27,148 bases of DNA. Origin: an uncultured Ruminococcus sp. GTDB taxonomy: Bacteria; Bacillota; Clostridia; Oscillospirales; CAG-272. The notes under the pieces were generated by a model, which worked only from the letters and a program-made list of their open reading frames with translations, did no database searches and was not told where the DNA came from. Location: positions 1-27,148 of the forward strand of contig CADCPG010000100.1 of assembly GCA_902803255.1 (NCBI GenBank), written 5' to 3'. This document shows positions 1 through 7,447 of this stretch, in pieces. Position numbers and translations under genes: made by a program. Numbering within the stretch: the stretch's first letter is position 1; each line of letters opens with the position of its first letter.

Positions 1-1
1 C

Positions 2-1183
2 GTGACGGGTGTGAAGTTCCTCGCGGTGTTCTTTTCCTTCTCGTCGTGGCTGACCGAATCGGAAAGACCGACGGCCATGCTCATAATTGCCTTCATATCC
101 GGCGCCGTCGAACTGATACTCATCTTCACGAGTGGCTGGAACTCCTTTTTCGAAGGCCTCGTCTCATTCTCCGAGCGGGAGGGCGGTAGCGCCGCACTGG
201 CGAAAGGCCGGCGGGGAAGGGAGATAACGCCGGCCGTCCGGCGCCTGACACTCGTGTTCGTGTCGCTCAAGGCGGCTTTTGCGACGCTGCCCGAGATGTC
301 GGTTCTGTCGTCGCACACCTATGACGACACCGCTTTCAACTTTTACGAGTACATAGGGCTGTTCCGCGTCACCGCGATCTTCTTCGGGCTCATCGCCGGG
401 ACCGTATGGCTCGTCGCGATGCTCCGCTACCTCCGGCTCATAAAGAAGGACTCTGAATTCTTCGATGCCGCATGGCGCGTCTACAGCGAGAACGTGCTTG
501 GCAGGGAGGGCACCGTCATCCGGCGCAGGATCAGATGGGCGCTCACAGCCGCTGCCGCCGCATTCCTCTTCACTCCCGACCTGTATGTCGACGGTTACAA
601 CGTCATCCCCGACGTGATAGCCGGCCTGCTCCTGGTTCTGGCTTTCGTCCTGCTGCGCAGGTTCTGGAAGAAATGGGTGAGAGGAGTCGTGATCTCGTCG
701 GTATATACTGCCGTCAGCGCGTTCACATGGTACGGCAGGTATACATTCCATCAGCATTATACAGACATCCTCGTGCAGCGCGATTCGGCCGCCTGGGAGG
801 CCTTCTGGAGGCTGTATCCCGCCGAGATACTGGCGGAGGTCATATTCGCCGCCGCCGCGCTCACGCTGATCTCAGCGCTGACCGCGCTGGTCCGCGACCA
901 CTGCGGATACGTCGGCGCGAACGCGAGCGAAGCCTTCAGGGAGTCGCGCCTCGCCGCGATACGGAAGTCGCTTGACCTGAGGCTCCGGCTGACCGGCGCC
1001 CTCGCGGTGCTGACGGCGGGCGTATGCGCGGTATACGGCTACATCATCACGTTCAAGGGCCTGATCGTGGGCGAGATCTGGTGGATGATCTGCTTCGCGG
1101 TATCGCTGGCGCTCTTCGTCTCGATGCTGGCGTCAGCCCGCGCGATCACGGTCGAATCCGATTCGAAATACATGCTCGACTGA
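2..1183 (+). CDS. Polytopic membrane protein of unknown function (5'-truncated)
   Basis: An open frame runs in from the window edge. The first possible start is a GTG at base 2, but the true start probably lies upstream, so treat it as partial. The visible 393 residues hold about eight hydrophobic stretches, for example around residues 45-65, 120-145, 180-220 and 335-380. They are separated by Arg/Lys-rich loops (such as RRRIRW near residue 175), the usual signature of an inner-membrane protein with cytoplasmic positive loops. I recognise no catalytic motif or family. It ends 67 nt before pcrA, with a hairpin just after the stop, so the two may be separate units or share transcription by read-through. 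Codon use matches the neighbours. Confidence 0.6.
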   Translation: MTGVKFLAVFFSFSSWLTESERPTAMLIIAFISGAVELILIFTSGWNSFFEGLVSFSEREGGSAALAKGRRGREITPAVRRLTLVFVSLKAAFATLPEMSVLSSHTYDDTAFNFYEYIGLFRVTAIFFGLIAGTVWLVAMLRYLRLIKKDSEFFDAAWRVYSENVLGREGTVIRRRIRWALTAAAAAFLFTPDLYVDGYNVIPDVIAGLLLVLAFVLLRRFWKKWVRGVVISSVYTAVSAFTWYGRYTFHQHYTDILVQRDSAAWEAFWRLYPAEILAEVIFAAAALTLISALTALVRDHCGYVGANASEAFRESRLAAIRKSLDLRLRLTGALAVLTAGVCAVYGYIITFKGLIVGEIWWMICFAVSLALFVSMLASARAITVESDSKYMLD

Positions 1184-1219
1184 GCTTCCCGCCCCGCTGT
1201 ACGGCCCGGCGGGAAAGCT
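1183..1219 (+). terminator. Hairpin between the membrane gene and pcrA
   Basis: The arms AGCTTCCCGCC (1183-1193) and GGCGGGAAAGCT (1208-1219) pair with one bulged A. The loop can itself form CCG/CGG. Only a short TTT follows, so it is a weak terminator or attenuator between the upstream gene and pcrA. Confidence 0.4.
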
Positions 1220-1250
1220 TTGCACATCCCATAGAAAAAGGACACGGTAA

Positions 1251-3815
1251 ATGGCAAAAGACCCCGGACACAGATATCTAGAAATAAAGCGGAAACTCTT
1301 CGACCGGCTGTACGGCGACCTCAATCCCGAGCAGCGGAAGGCGGTCTTCTCGGTGAACGGACCGCTGCTCGTCTTCGCCGGCGCGGGAAGCGGCAAGACC
1401 TCGGTGCTCGTGCGCCGCGTCGCGCATATCCTGCGGTACGGCAACGCATACGAGTCGGACAGGGTCCCGGACGGCGTCTCCGGGCAGACGCTGTCGGCGC
1501 TGGAGGAGGCGGTGAGCCTTCCGCCGGACGAGCTCGCCTTTCTGCTCGACGGCTTCGCGGAGGACCGCCCGTCGCCCCGGCGCGTGCTTGCGATCACCTT
1601 CACGAACAAGGCGGCAGGCGAGATAAAGACGAGGCTCGAGACGCTGCTCGACGGCGAAGACGCCTTCTCAGGTCTCTGGACCGGCACCTTTCACTCGGTA
1701 TGCATGCGGATGATCAGGTCGGACCCGGGAGCCGCCGGACTTCGCGACGGAGTGACGATCTACGACACCGACGACACGAAAAAACTCATAACCGCCGTCG
1801 AGGCCGATCTCGGCATCGACGATCGGCAGGTCGGGGCGAAATACGCGGCGGCCGAGATAAGCAGGGCAAAAGAGGCGCTCATGTCGCCCGGCGATTATTC
1901 CGCCGGGGCGGTGAAGTCGCCGAACCCCAGGGCAAGGCTGTGCGCGATGATATATACCGAATACCAGCGCAGACTCACCGCGGCCAACGCCGTCGACTTC
2001 GACGACATTATAATGAAGACGGTGCTGATGCTGCGGAGCAGGGACGACATCAGGGAGCGCTATGCCGAAAAATTCAGATACATCTGCGTCGACGAGTTCC
2101 AGGACACGAACCCCGCCCAGCTCGAGCTGGTGAAACTGTTGGGGTCGTATCACGGGAACGTCATGGCCGTCGGAGACGACGACCAGAGCATATACGGCTT
2201 CCGCGGGGCAGTCGTCAAGAACATACTTGATTTCGAGAAGGAGTTCCGGGGCTGCCGGGTCGTCAAGCTCGAGCAGAACTACCGCTCGACCCAGACGATA
2301 CTCGACGCCGCGAACGCCGTCATAGCAAAGAACTCGTCGAGATACGGCAAGAGCCTGTGGACCGAGAACGGGAGCGGGTCGAAGATAGTCCTCGAGATGT
2401 GCGAGAGCTCCGACTCCGAATCGAGGCGCGCCGCGGAGATCGTCAGGGAAGGGGTCGCGTCGGGCCGGAAATACAGCGACTTCGCGCTGCTGTACCGGGT
2501 CAACGCGCAGTCGAACTCGCTCGAGAAGGCCTTCGCCCGCAGCGGGATACCATACCGCATCTGCGGAGGTCAGCGGTTCAACGACCGCAAGGAGATAAAG
2601 GACATAACGTCGTACCTGCAGCTGATCGCCAACCGCTCGGATACCGTGAGGCTCAGACGGATAATCAACGAGCCGAAGCGCGGGATCGGCGCCGCGACCG
2701 TCGACGCCGTCGAGCAGATCGCCTCCGAGACCGGGAAGAGCATGTTCGAAGTCATGGAGAGCGCTGACCGCTACACCGCGCTCGCGAGGTCGGCCGAAAG
2801 GCTGAAGTCGTTCTGCTCGGTGATAAACGCGCTCGACGGCATATACCGCGGAGGATGCGCGCTCGACGCCTTCATCGGAAAAGTGATCGACATGACCGGA
2901 TACCGCCAGATGCTGATCGAAGGCGGCGAGGCCGAGGCCGACAGGCTCGACAACCTCGAGGAGTTCGTATCGAACGCCGTTGAGTACATGGACAGCGGCG
3001 AGGAGCCGACGCTCGAGGGTTTCCTCGAACTCAACTCGCTGGTGTCGGACGTCGACAGCTACGACAGGGACGCCGACGCGGCCGTCATGATGACGGTCCA
3101 CAGCGCGAAGGGCCTCGAATTTCCCGTCGTGATACTTCCGGGCATGGAGGAGGGGATCTTCCCGTCGCAGCAGACATTCATCGATCCGGAAGAGCTCGAG
3201 GAGGAGCGCAGGCTCGCGTACGTCGCGCTGACGAGGGCGAAAGAGAGGGTTTATATCATCCACACCTCCTACCGCATGCTCTACGGGCGGACGATGCGCA
3301 ACCAGCTGTCGAGGTTCGTTGCCGACATCCCCGGCTCGCTGATCGAGAAGAAGAGCGCTGAGACCGCCGCGTTCCCCGGATCATACCGGGCGGAGGCGCG
3401 GGAAGGGGAATGGGGATACCGTCCGTACCACGGACGCGACGGGAACGGATACGGCGGGTACGGAAAAGACGGGTACGGCTCATACGGCCGGTACGGCGGA
3501 GAAGACAGAGGGTCGTACGGCGACGGCGGATACCGAAGCGGCGGAAGGCTGCCTTCATCCGGGGCGCCGGGCGGGATCAGAGTCGTCTCCGGCACCTTCT
3601 CGGCTGGCGGCCGGAAAAATGCCGCCGGGAGCGCGCCGCGCGAGATATTCGGGCCGGGCGACAGGGTGGAGCACGCCGCCTTCGGAGCCGGGACGGTCAT
3701 CTCGGTGAAGAAACTCGGCGCGGAGGCGATATACGAGATCGCCTTCGACGACGTCGGCACGAAGAAGCTCATGGCGAGCTACGCGAAGCTGAAGAGAGAA
3801 GCGGAAGGGAAATAA
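1251..3815 (+). CDS. pcrA: ATP-dependent DNA helicase PcrA/UvrD (SF1A)
   Basis: 3'-5' DNA helicase of repair and replication-fork maintenance, 854 residues. All SF1A motifs are visible: Q motif LNPEQRKAV (24-32), Walker A GAGSGKT (44-50), Ia AITFTNKAA (114-122), II VDEFQDTN (about 281-288), III GDDDQSIYGFRGA (about 308-320), IV QNYRSTQTIL (about 343), V VHSAKGLEFP (about 617) and VI LAYVALTRAKERV (about 655). Residues about 800-850 form a Tudor-like end (FGPGDRVEHAAFGAGTV...), which in PcrA is known to contact RNA polymerase. Two oddities: about 50 residues are inserted between motifs I and Ia, and a Gly/Tyr-rich stretch lies at about 719-765. AAAGGA sits 8 nt before the ATG. The length is greater than the usual ~740 because of these additions. 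Confidence 0.95.
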   Translation: MAKDPGHRYLEIKRKLFDRLYGDLNPEQRKAVFSVNGPLLVFAGAGSGKTSVLVRRVAHILRYGNAYESDRVPDGVSGQTLSALEEAVSLPPDELAFLLDGFAEDRPSPRRVLAITFTNKAAGEIKTRLETLLDGEDAFSGLWTGTFHSVCMRMIRSDPGAAGLRDGVTIYDTDDTKKLITAVEADLGIDDRQVGAKYAAAEISRAKEALMSPGDYSAGAVKSPNPRARLCAMIYTEYQRRLTAANAVDFDDIIMKTVLMLRSRDDIRERYAEKFRYICVDEFQDTNPAQLELVKLLGSYHGNVMAVGDDDQSIYGFRGAVVKNILDFEKEFRGCRVVKLEQNYRSTQTILDAANAVIAKNSSRYGKSLWTENGSGSKIVLEMCESSDSESRRAAEIVREGVASGRKYSDFALLYRVNAQSNSLEKAFARSGIPYRICGGQRFNDRKEIKDITSYLQLIANRSDTVRLRRIINEPKRGIGAATVDAVEQIASETGKSMFEVMESADRYTALARSAERLKSFCSVINALDGIYRGGCALDAFIGKVIDMTGYRQMLIEGGEAEADRLDNLEEFVSNAVEYMDSGEEPTLEGFLELNSLVSDVDSYDRDADAAVMMTVHSAKGLEFPVVILPGMEEGIFPSQQTFIDPEELEEERRLAYVALTRAKERVYIIHTSYRMLYGRTMRNQLSRFVADIPGSLIEKKSAETAAFPGSYRAEAREGEWGYRPYHGRDGNGYGGYGKDGYGSYGRYGGEDRGSYGDGGYRSGGRLPSSGAPGGIRVVSGTFSAGGRKNAAGSAPREIFGPGDRVEHAAFGAGTVISVKKLGAEAIYEIAFDDVGTKKLMASYAKLKREAEGK

Positions 3816-3820
3816 GAAGG

Positions 3821-3851
3821 GTTTTTTCGGGAATCCGGCCGGCGAAAAAAC
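3821..3851. repeat. Inverted repeat 3' of pcrA with A/T-tract arms
   Basis: GTTTTTTCG (3821-3829) and CGAAAAAAC (3843-3851) form a perfect 9-bp inverted repeat around the palindrome CCGGCCGG (3835-3842). It lies 6 nt after the pcrA stop and may act as a terminator. Because the T-tract lies in the stem, it is not a classical intrinsic terminator. The right arm is one copy of the GSCGAAAAAACGC motif found elsewhere in the window. Confidence 0.45.
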
Positions 3852-3934
3852 GCCGCAGAATGAAGAAAAACGAAGATTTTCGAAGAATTCGGGCAGATAT
3901 ATTAAAAATATCGGCGAAAACGGCGAAAAAACGC

Positions 3935-3963
3935 TTGACATATATGCCGGGCAGTGTTATAAT
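3935..3963 (+). promoter_or_regulatory. Consensus sigma-A promoter of rplM-rpsI
   Basis: TTGACA (3935-3940), 17-bp spacer, TATAAT (3958-3963): a perfect match to the consensus. An A6 tract (3926-3931) in CGAAAAAACGC directly abuts the -35 and resembles an UP element, as expected for a ribosomal-protein operon. The start site should fall near 3970, giving a leader of about 50 nt. Confidence 0.92.
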
Positions 3964-3984
3964 ATTGCGGTATTAAAAAAGAGA

Positions 3985-3999
3985 GGGCATACCATGCCC
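3985..3999 (+). promoter_or_regulatory. Small leader hairpin upstream of rplM
   Basis: GGGCAT-ACC-ATGCCC forms a perfect 6-bp stem with a 3-nt loop within the short leader, 10 nt before the GGAGGAG ribosome binding site (4010-4016). L13 autoregulatory leaders are known in Bacillota. Whether this minimal hairpin is one is inference. Confidence 0.45.
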
Positions 4000-4021
4000 G
4001 GAAACTAACGGAGGAGATCCA

Positions 4022-4450
4022 ATGTCCACTTACATGGCCAAGGCGGAAGAACTCGAGAGACGCTGGTACGTCATTGACGCTGCCGGCAAGCCTCTCGGAA
4101 AGACTGCCGTCAAAGCTGCCGTGATCCTTCGCGGCAAGCACCGTCCCGAATTCACCCCGCACGCCGACTGCGGCGAATACGTCATCATCATCAATGCCGG
4201 CAAGGCTGTCCTGACCGGAAGAAAGCTCGAGCAGAAGTACTACGTGCGTCACTCCGGCTACATCGGCGGACTCAAGAAGGTCCAGTACAAGGAGCTCATG
4301 GCGACCAGACCCGAAATGGCCATGGAACTCGCCGTAAAGAGGATGCTTCCCGACAACACCCTGGGCCGCAAAGCCTTCACCAGACTTCACGTCTATGCCG
4401 GCGCGGAGCACAGACACGCGGCGCAGAAGCCCGTCGACGTCGAAGAATGA
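4022..4450 (+). CDS. rplM: 50S ribosomal protein L13
   Basis: Early-assembling large-subunit protein, 142 residues, the normal length for the family. Recognisable blocks are RRWYVIDAAGKPLGKTA near the N-terminus, LRGKHRPEFTPHAD (about 36-49), the VINA-like stretch VIIINAGKAVLTGRKL (54-69), and GMLP-like VKRMLPDNTLGRKAF (105-119). It is first in the rplM-rpsI pair, 31 nt before rpsI, an order conserved across most bacteria. The ATG at 4022 is fixed by GGAGGAG 5 nt upstream and by the consensus promoter. Codon use is biased towards C-ending codons typical of strongly expressed genes. Confidence 0.97.
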   Translation: MSTYMAKAEELERRWYVIDAAGKPLGKTAVKAAVILRGKHRPEFTPHADCGEYVIIINAGKAVLTGRKLEQKYYVRHSGYIGGLKKVQYKELMATRPEMAMELAVKRMLPDNTLGRKAFTRLHVYAGAEHRHAAQKPVDVEE

Positions 4451-4481
4451 CCGGTAAAGGAAGAGAGAGAGGTAAACTGTA

Positions 4482-4883
4482 ATGTATGAAAGTGCAAAGC
4501 CCTGCTTCTACGGAACCGGCAGAAGAAAGAAATCGGTAGCCCGCGTCCGCATCTATCCCGGGACCGGCGCCGTATCCATCAACGGAAAATCGATCGACGA
4601 ATACTTCGGACTCGAGACGATGAAGCTCATCGTCAACCAGCCCTTCGAAGTGACCGGCACCGCCGGCAAGTTCGACATCGTCGCCAAGGTCGTGGGCGGC
4701 GGACTCTCCGGCCAGGCCGGAGCCGTCAGACACGGTCTTTCGAGAGCTCTCGTTCTCGCCGACGAGGCCAACAAGCCTGCCCTCAAGGCCGCCGGTCTTC
4801 TCACCCGCGACCCCAGAATGAAGGAGAGAAAGAAATACGGACTCAAGGCTGCCCGCCGCGCGTCCCAGTTCTCCAAGAGATAA
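4482..4883 (+). CDS. rpsI: 30S ribosomal protein S9
   Basis: Small-subunit protein whose C-terminal tail reaches the P-site tRNA, 133 residues. Diagnostic features are YGTGRRKKSVARVRIYPG near the N-terminus, INGKSIDEYFG (about 27-37), the GGGLSGQAGAVRHGLSRAL block (about 70-88), and the basic end terminating in SQFSKR, the universal S9 tail. A purine-rich GAGAGAGG ribosome binding site precedes the ATG. It is co-transcribed with rplM. The sequence after the stop holds a GCGTTTTTTCGGC motif and a large two-tier hairpin before hydC. Confidence 0.97.
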   Translation: MYESAKPCFYGTGRRKKSVARVRIYPGTGAVSINGKSIDEYFGLETMKLIVNQPFEVTGTAGKFDIVAKVVGGGLSGQAGAVRHGLSRALVLADEANKPALKAAGLLTRDPRMKERKKYGLKAARRASQFSKR

Positions 4884-4914
4884 TCGGGCGTTTTTTCGGC
4901 AACCGCCGGGGCGC

Positions 4915-4972
4915 CCGCAGAACGCCGGAAGCCCCGGACAGCACACTGCCGCGCTGTCCGGGCCTTCTGCGG
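4915..4972 (+). terminator. Two-tier hairpin between rpsI and hydC
   Basis: Outer stem CCGCAGAA (4915-4922)/TTCTGCGG (4965-4972) encloses inner stem CCCGGACAGC (4933-4942)/GCTGTCCGGG (4953-4962), with a 10-nt apical loop and a one-sided internal loop. No U-tract follows, so simple intrinsic termination is doubtful. It may be a structured leader of the hyd operon or a processing site. Confidence 0.5.
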
Positions 4973-5071
4973 AATACGACTTTCACTGCCGACCGCGGCC
5001 CGTGCGGCCTCTGCCCGCCAATCCCATCAGTCATCTAATATCAGATAATATTCAGGAGGTTCTTTCGGCCA

Positions 5072-5566
5072 ATGAAGAAGAAAATGACCACGGTCGAATT
5101 CCGCGGAACTCCGGAGCAGGAAGCAAAGCTGCTTGAAGTGATCGCCAAATACGATGGCGTCAAGGGCAAGATGATGCCCATACTTCAGGAAGCTCAGGAC
5201 ATCTACGGTTATCTTCCGATCGAAGTTCAGAAGATCATCGCGGAAAAGACCGAAACCCCGCTCGAGGAGATCTACGGGATCGCGACTTTCTACTCGCAGT
5301 TCAAACTGAATCCCAACGGCGAATACTCGGTGGCGGTCTGCCTCGGCACGGCCTGCTACGTAAAGGGTTCCGCGGGAGTCCTTGAGGAGATCTCAAAGGA
5401 ACTCGGAGTCGAAGTCGGTTCCACCAGCTCCGACGGAAAGTACTCGCTCGAAGCGACCCGCTGCATCGGTGCGTGCGGACTCGCGCCGGTTATGACGATC
5501 AACGGCGACGTCTACGGACGCATGACCAAGGATCAGGTAAAGGGCATCCTTGCCAAGTACCGCTGA
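5072..5566 (+). CDS. hydC: Trimeric [FeFe]-hydrogenase NuoE-like subunit
   Basis: Smallest subunit of a cytoplasmic NAD-linked, probably electron-bifurcating hydrogenase (HydABC type, also annotated hndA), 164 residues. It has the thioredoxin-like NuoE fold with four [2Fe-2S] ligands: C90, C95, C131 and C135 (CLGTAC and CIGAC). The helical part IYGIATFYSQF (68-78) is typical of the family. It passes electrons to or from the flavin subunit encoded next. AGGAGGT sits 11 nt before the ATG. No canonical promoter is visible upstream, only an AT-rich patch at 5032-5052. Strong C-ending codon bias across the operon suggests high expression. Confidence 0.93.
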   Translation: MKKKMTTVEFRGTPEQEAKLLEVIAKYDGVKGKMMPILQEAQDIYGYLPIEVQKIIAEKTETPLEEIYGIATFYSQFKLNPNGEYSVAVCLGTACYVKGSAGVLEEISKELGVEVGSTSSDGKYSLEATRCIGACGLAPVMTINGDVYGRMTKDQVKGILAKYR

Positions 5567-5591
5567 AAGTCCGGAGGGAAGAGGAAGAAAA

Positions 5592-7433
5592 ATGACAACT
5601 ACCGAACTTAACGTAGCAAAGGCTGCGGCCATCGAAGCCGGCAAGGCTGACGTTATCGTCACCGTCGGCATGGCCACCTGCGGCATCGCCGCCGGAGCCG
5701 CTCCCGTGCTCGAAGCGATGAAGAAGGCGGTCGCCGAATCCGGCCGCACCGACATCCGCGTAAAGCAGGTGGGCTGCATAGGCATCTGCCAGCACGAGCC
5801 TGTTCTCGAGGCCTATATCGGCGGAGAGAGATTCACCTACATCAACATGACCGCCGAGAAGGCGGAAAGAGTCTTCGCGGAACACATCGTCGGCGGACAG
5901 CCGATCGAGGAGTTCATGCTGAAGGAAAAGAACATCCCCGTCAGGAACCTGATGCAGACGACCTTTATGAAGCATCAGAAGAGAGTCGCGATGAGGAACT
6001 GCGGCAACATCGACCCCGAATCGATCGGCGAGTACATCGCCAGCGACGGGTACGCCGCCCTCGCAAAGGTCCTCACCTCGATGACCCCCGACGAAGTTAT
6101 AAGCCAGGTCCTCGATTCCGGCCTCCGCGGCAGAGGCGGCGGCGGATTCCCCACCGGTCTGAAGTGGAAATTCGCCTGCTCGAACCGCGGCCAGGTGAAG
6201 AAGTACGTGGCCTGCAACGCCGACGAGGGCGACCCCGGAGCGTTCATGGACAGATCTGTCCTTGAAGGCGACCCGCACTCCGTCATCGAGGCTATGGCGA
6301 TAGCCGGTTACGCGATCGGCGCCGACGAGGGCTACATCTACGTCAGAGCCGAATACCCCACCGCCATCAAGAGACTTGAGATCGCCATCGACCAGGCGAA
6401 GAAGCTCGGCCTGCTCGGAAACGACATCTTCGGGACCGGATTCAACTTCGACCTGAAGCTCAGATTCGGCGCCGGCGCTTTCGTCTGCGGCGAAGAGACC
6501 GCGCTCATGACCTCGATCGAGGGCAACCGCGGCGAGCCGAGGCCCCGTCCGCCCTTCCCGGCGGTCAAGGGTCTGTTCGCCCAGCCCACCATCCTCAACA
6601 ACGTCGAGACCTACGCGAACATCGCGCAGATCATCCTCAAGGGAGCCGACTGGTATCAGTCGCTCCAGATGCCCGGCTGCGCCGCCGGAACCAAGGTCTT
6701 CGCGCTGACCGGCAAGATCACCAACACCGGTCTCGTCGAGATCCCGATGGGCACCACGCTGCGCACCATCATCGAGGACATCGGCGGAGGAGTTCCGAAC
6801 GGCAAGAAGTTCAAGGCCGCCCAGACCGGCGGACCTTCGGGCGGATGCATCCCCGCTTCGCTGATCGACACCCCCATCGACTATGACAACCTCGCCAAGA
6901 TCGGATCGATCATCGGTTCGGGCGGCCTGATCGTCATGGACGAAGACACCTGCATGGTCGACATGGCCCGCTTCTTCCTCGACTTCACCGTCGACGAATC
7001 CTGCGGAAAGTGCACGCCCTGCCGCGTCGGTACGCACAGACTTCTCGAGATACTCGACAAGATCATCGCCGGAAACGGCACGCTCGAAGACCTCGACAGA
7101 CTCGAGGAGCTCGCGACCTACGTCAAGTCGGCGTCGCTCTGCGGCCTCGGACAGACGGCTCCGAACCCCGTTCTCTCGACCCTTACGAGATTCAGGGACG
7201 AGTATGTCGCGCACGTCGTCGACAAGAAGTGCCCCGCCGGCGTCTGCAAGAACCTGCTCCGCTACCGCATCCTTGAGGACAAGTGCCGCGGCTGCACCGC
7301 CTGCGCCAGAAAGTGCCCGGTCGGCGCCATCAGCGGGACCGTCAAGAATCCTCACAGGATAGATCCCTCGAAGTGCATCAAGTGCGGCGTCTGCATGGCA
7401 ACCTGCAAGTTCGGCGCCGTAGTTAAGGAATAA
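5592..7433 (+). CDS. hydB: Trimeric [FeFe]-hydrogenase flavin/NADH subunit (NuoF-like)
   Basis: NAD(H)-binding flavoprotein subunit, 613 residues from the ATG at 5592, which follows GGAGGGAAGAGG. An in-frame start at 5550 would overlap hydC and has no better signal. Domain order: an N-terminal thioredoxin-like [2Fe-2S] domain (C30, C62, C66 visible; a fourth ligand is not obvious); a NuoF core with the FMN/NADH glycine loop GLRGRGGGGFPTGLKW (177-192) and NADEGDPGAFMDR (209-221); the SCGKCTPCRVG iron-sulfur ligand motif; and a C-terminal double [4Fe-4S] ferredoxin (CRGCTACARKCP and CIKCGVCMATC). This fusion is the HydB/HndC layout. It lies between hydC and hydA in the Thermotoga-like order C-B-A. 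Confidence 0.95.
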   Translation: MTTTELNVAKAAAIEAGKADVIVTVGMATCGIAAGAAPVLEAMKKAVAESGRTDIRVKQVGCIGICQHEPVLEAYIGGERFTYINMTAEKAERVFAEHIVGGQPIEEFMLKEKNIPVRNLMQTTFMKHQKRVAMRNCGNIDPESIGEYIASDGYAALAKVLTSMTPDEVISQVLDSGLRGRGGGGFPTGLKWKFACSNRGQVKKYVACNADEGDPGAFMDRSVLEGDPHSVIEAMAIAGYAIGADEGYIYVRAEYPTAIKRLEIAIDQAKKLGLLGNDIFGTGFNFDLKLRFGAGAFVCGEETALMTSIEGNRGEPRPRPPFPAVKGLFAQPTILNNVETYANIAQIILKGADWYQSLQMPGCAAGTKVFALTGKITNTGLVEIPMGTTLRTIIEDIGGGVPNGKKFKAAQTGGPSGGCIPASLIDTPIDYDNLAKIGSIIGSGGLIVMDEDTCMVDMARFFLDFTVDESCGKCTPCRVGTHRLLEILDKIIAGNGTLEDLDRLEELATYVKSASLCGLGQTAPNPVLSTLTRFRDEYVAHVVDKKCPAGVCKNLLRYRILEDKCRGCTACARKCPVGAISGTVKNPHRIDPSKCIKCGVCMATCKFGAVVKE

Positions 7434-7447
7434 GGAGGTAGCCAACG

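Noticed and set aside
1668..3263. Minus-strand frame of 531 codons opposite pcrA
   Set aside because: Antisense shadow of pcrA created by GC-rich third positions; the composition is Arg/Asp/Val-rich with no domain.
5037..5052. Rex or other redox operator before hydC
   Set aside because: AATAT-N6-ATATT is too short and does not match the TTGTGAA-type Rex site I know. Kept only as an AT-rich patch with direct repeats.
5499..7445. Long minus-strand open frame (648 codons) opposite hydB
   Set aside because: It mirrors the codon structure of the GC-rich hydB gene. It has no ribosome binding site or recognisable domain, and hydB is certain.
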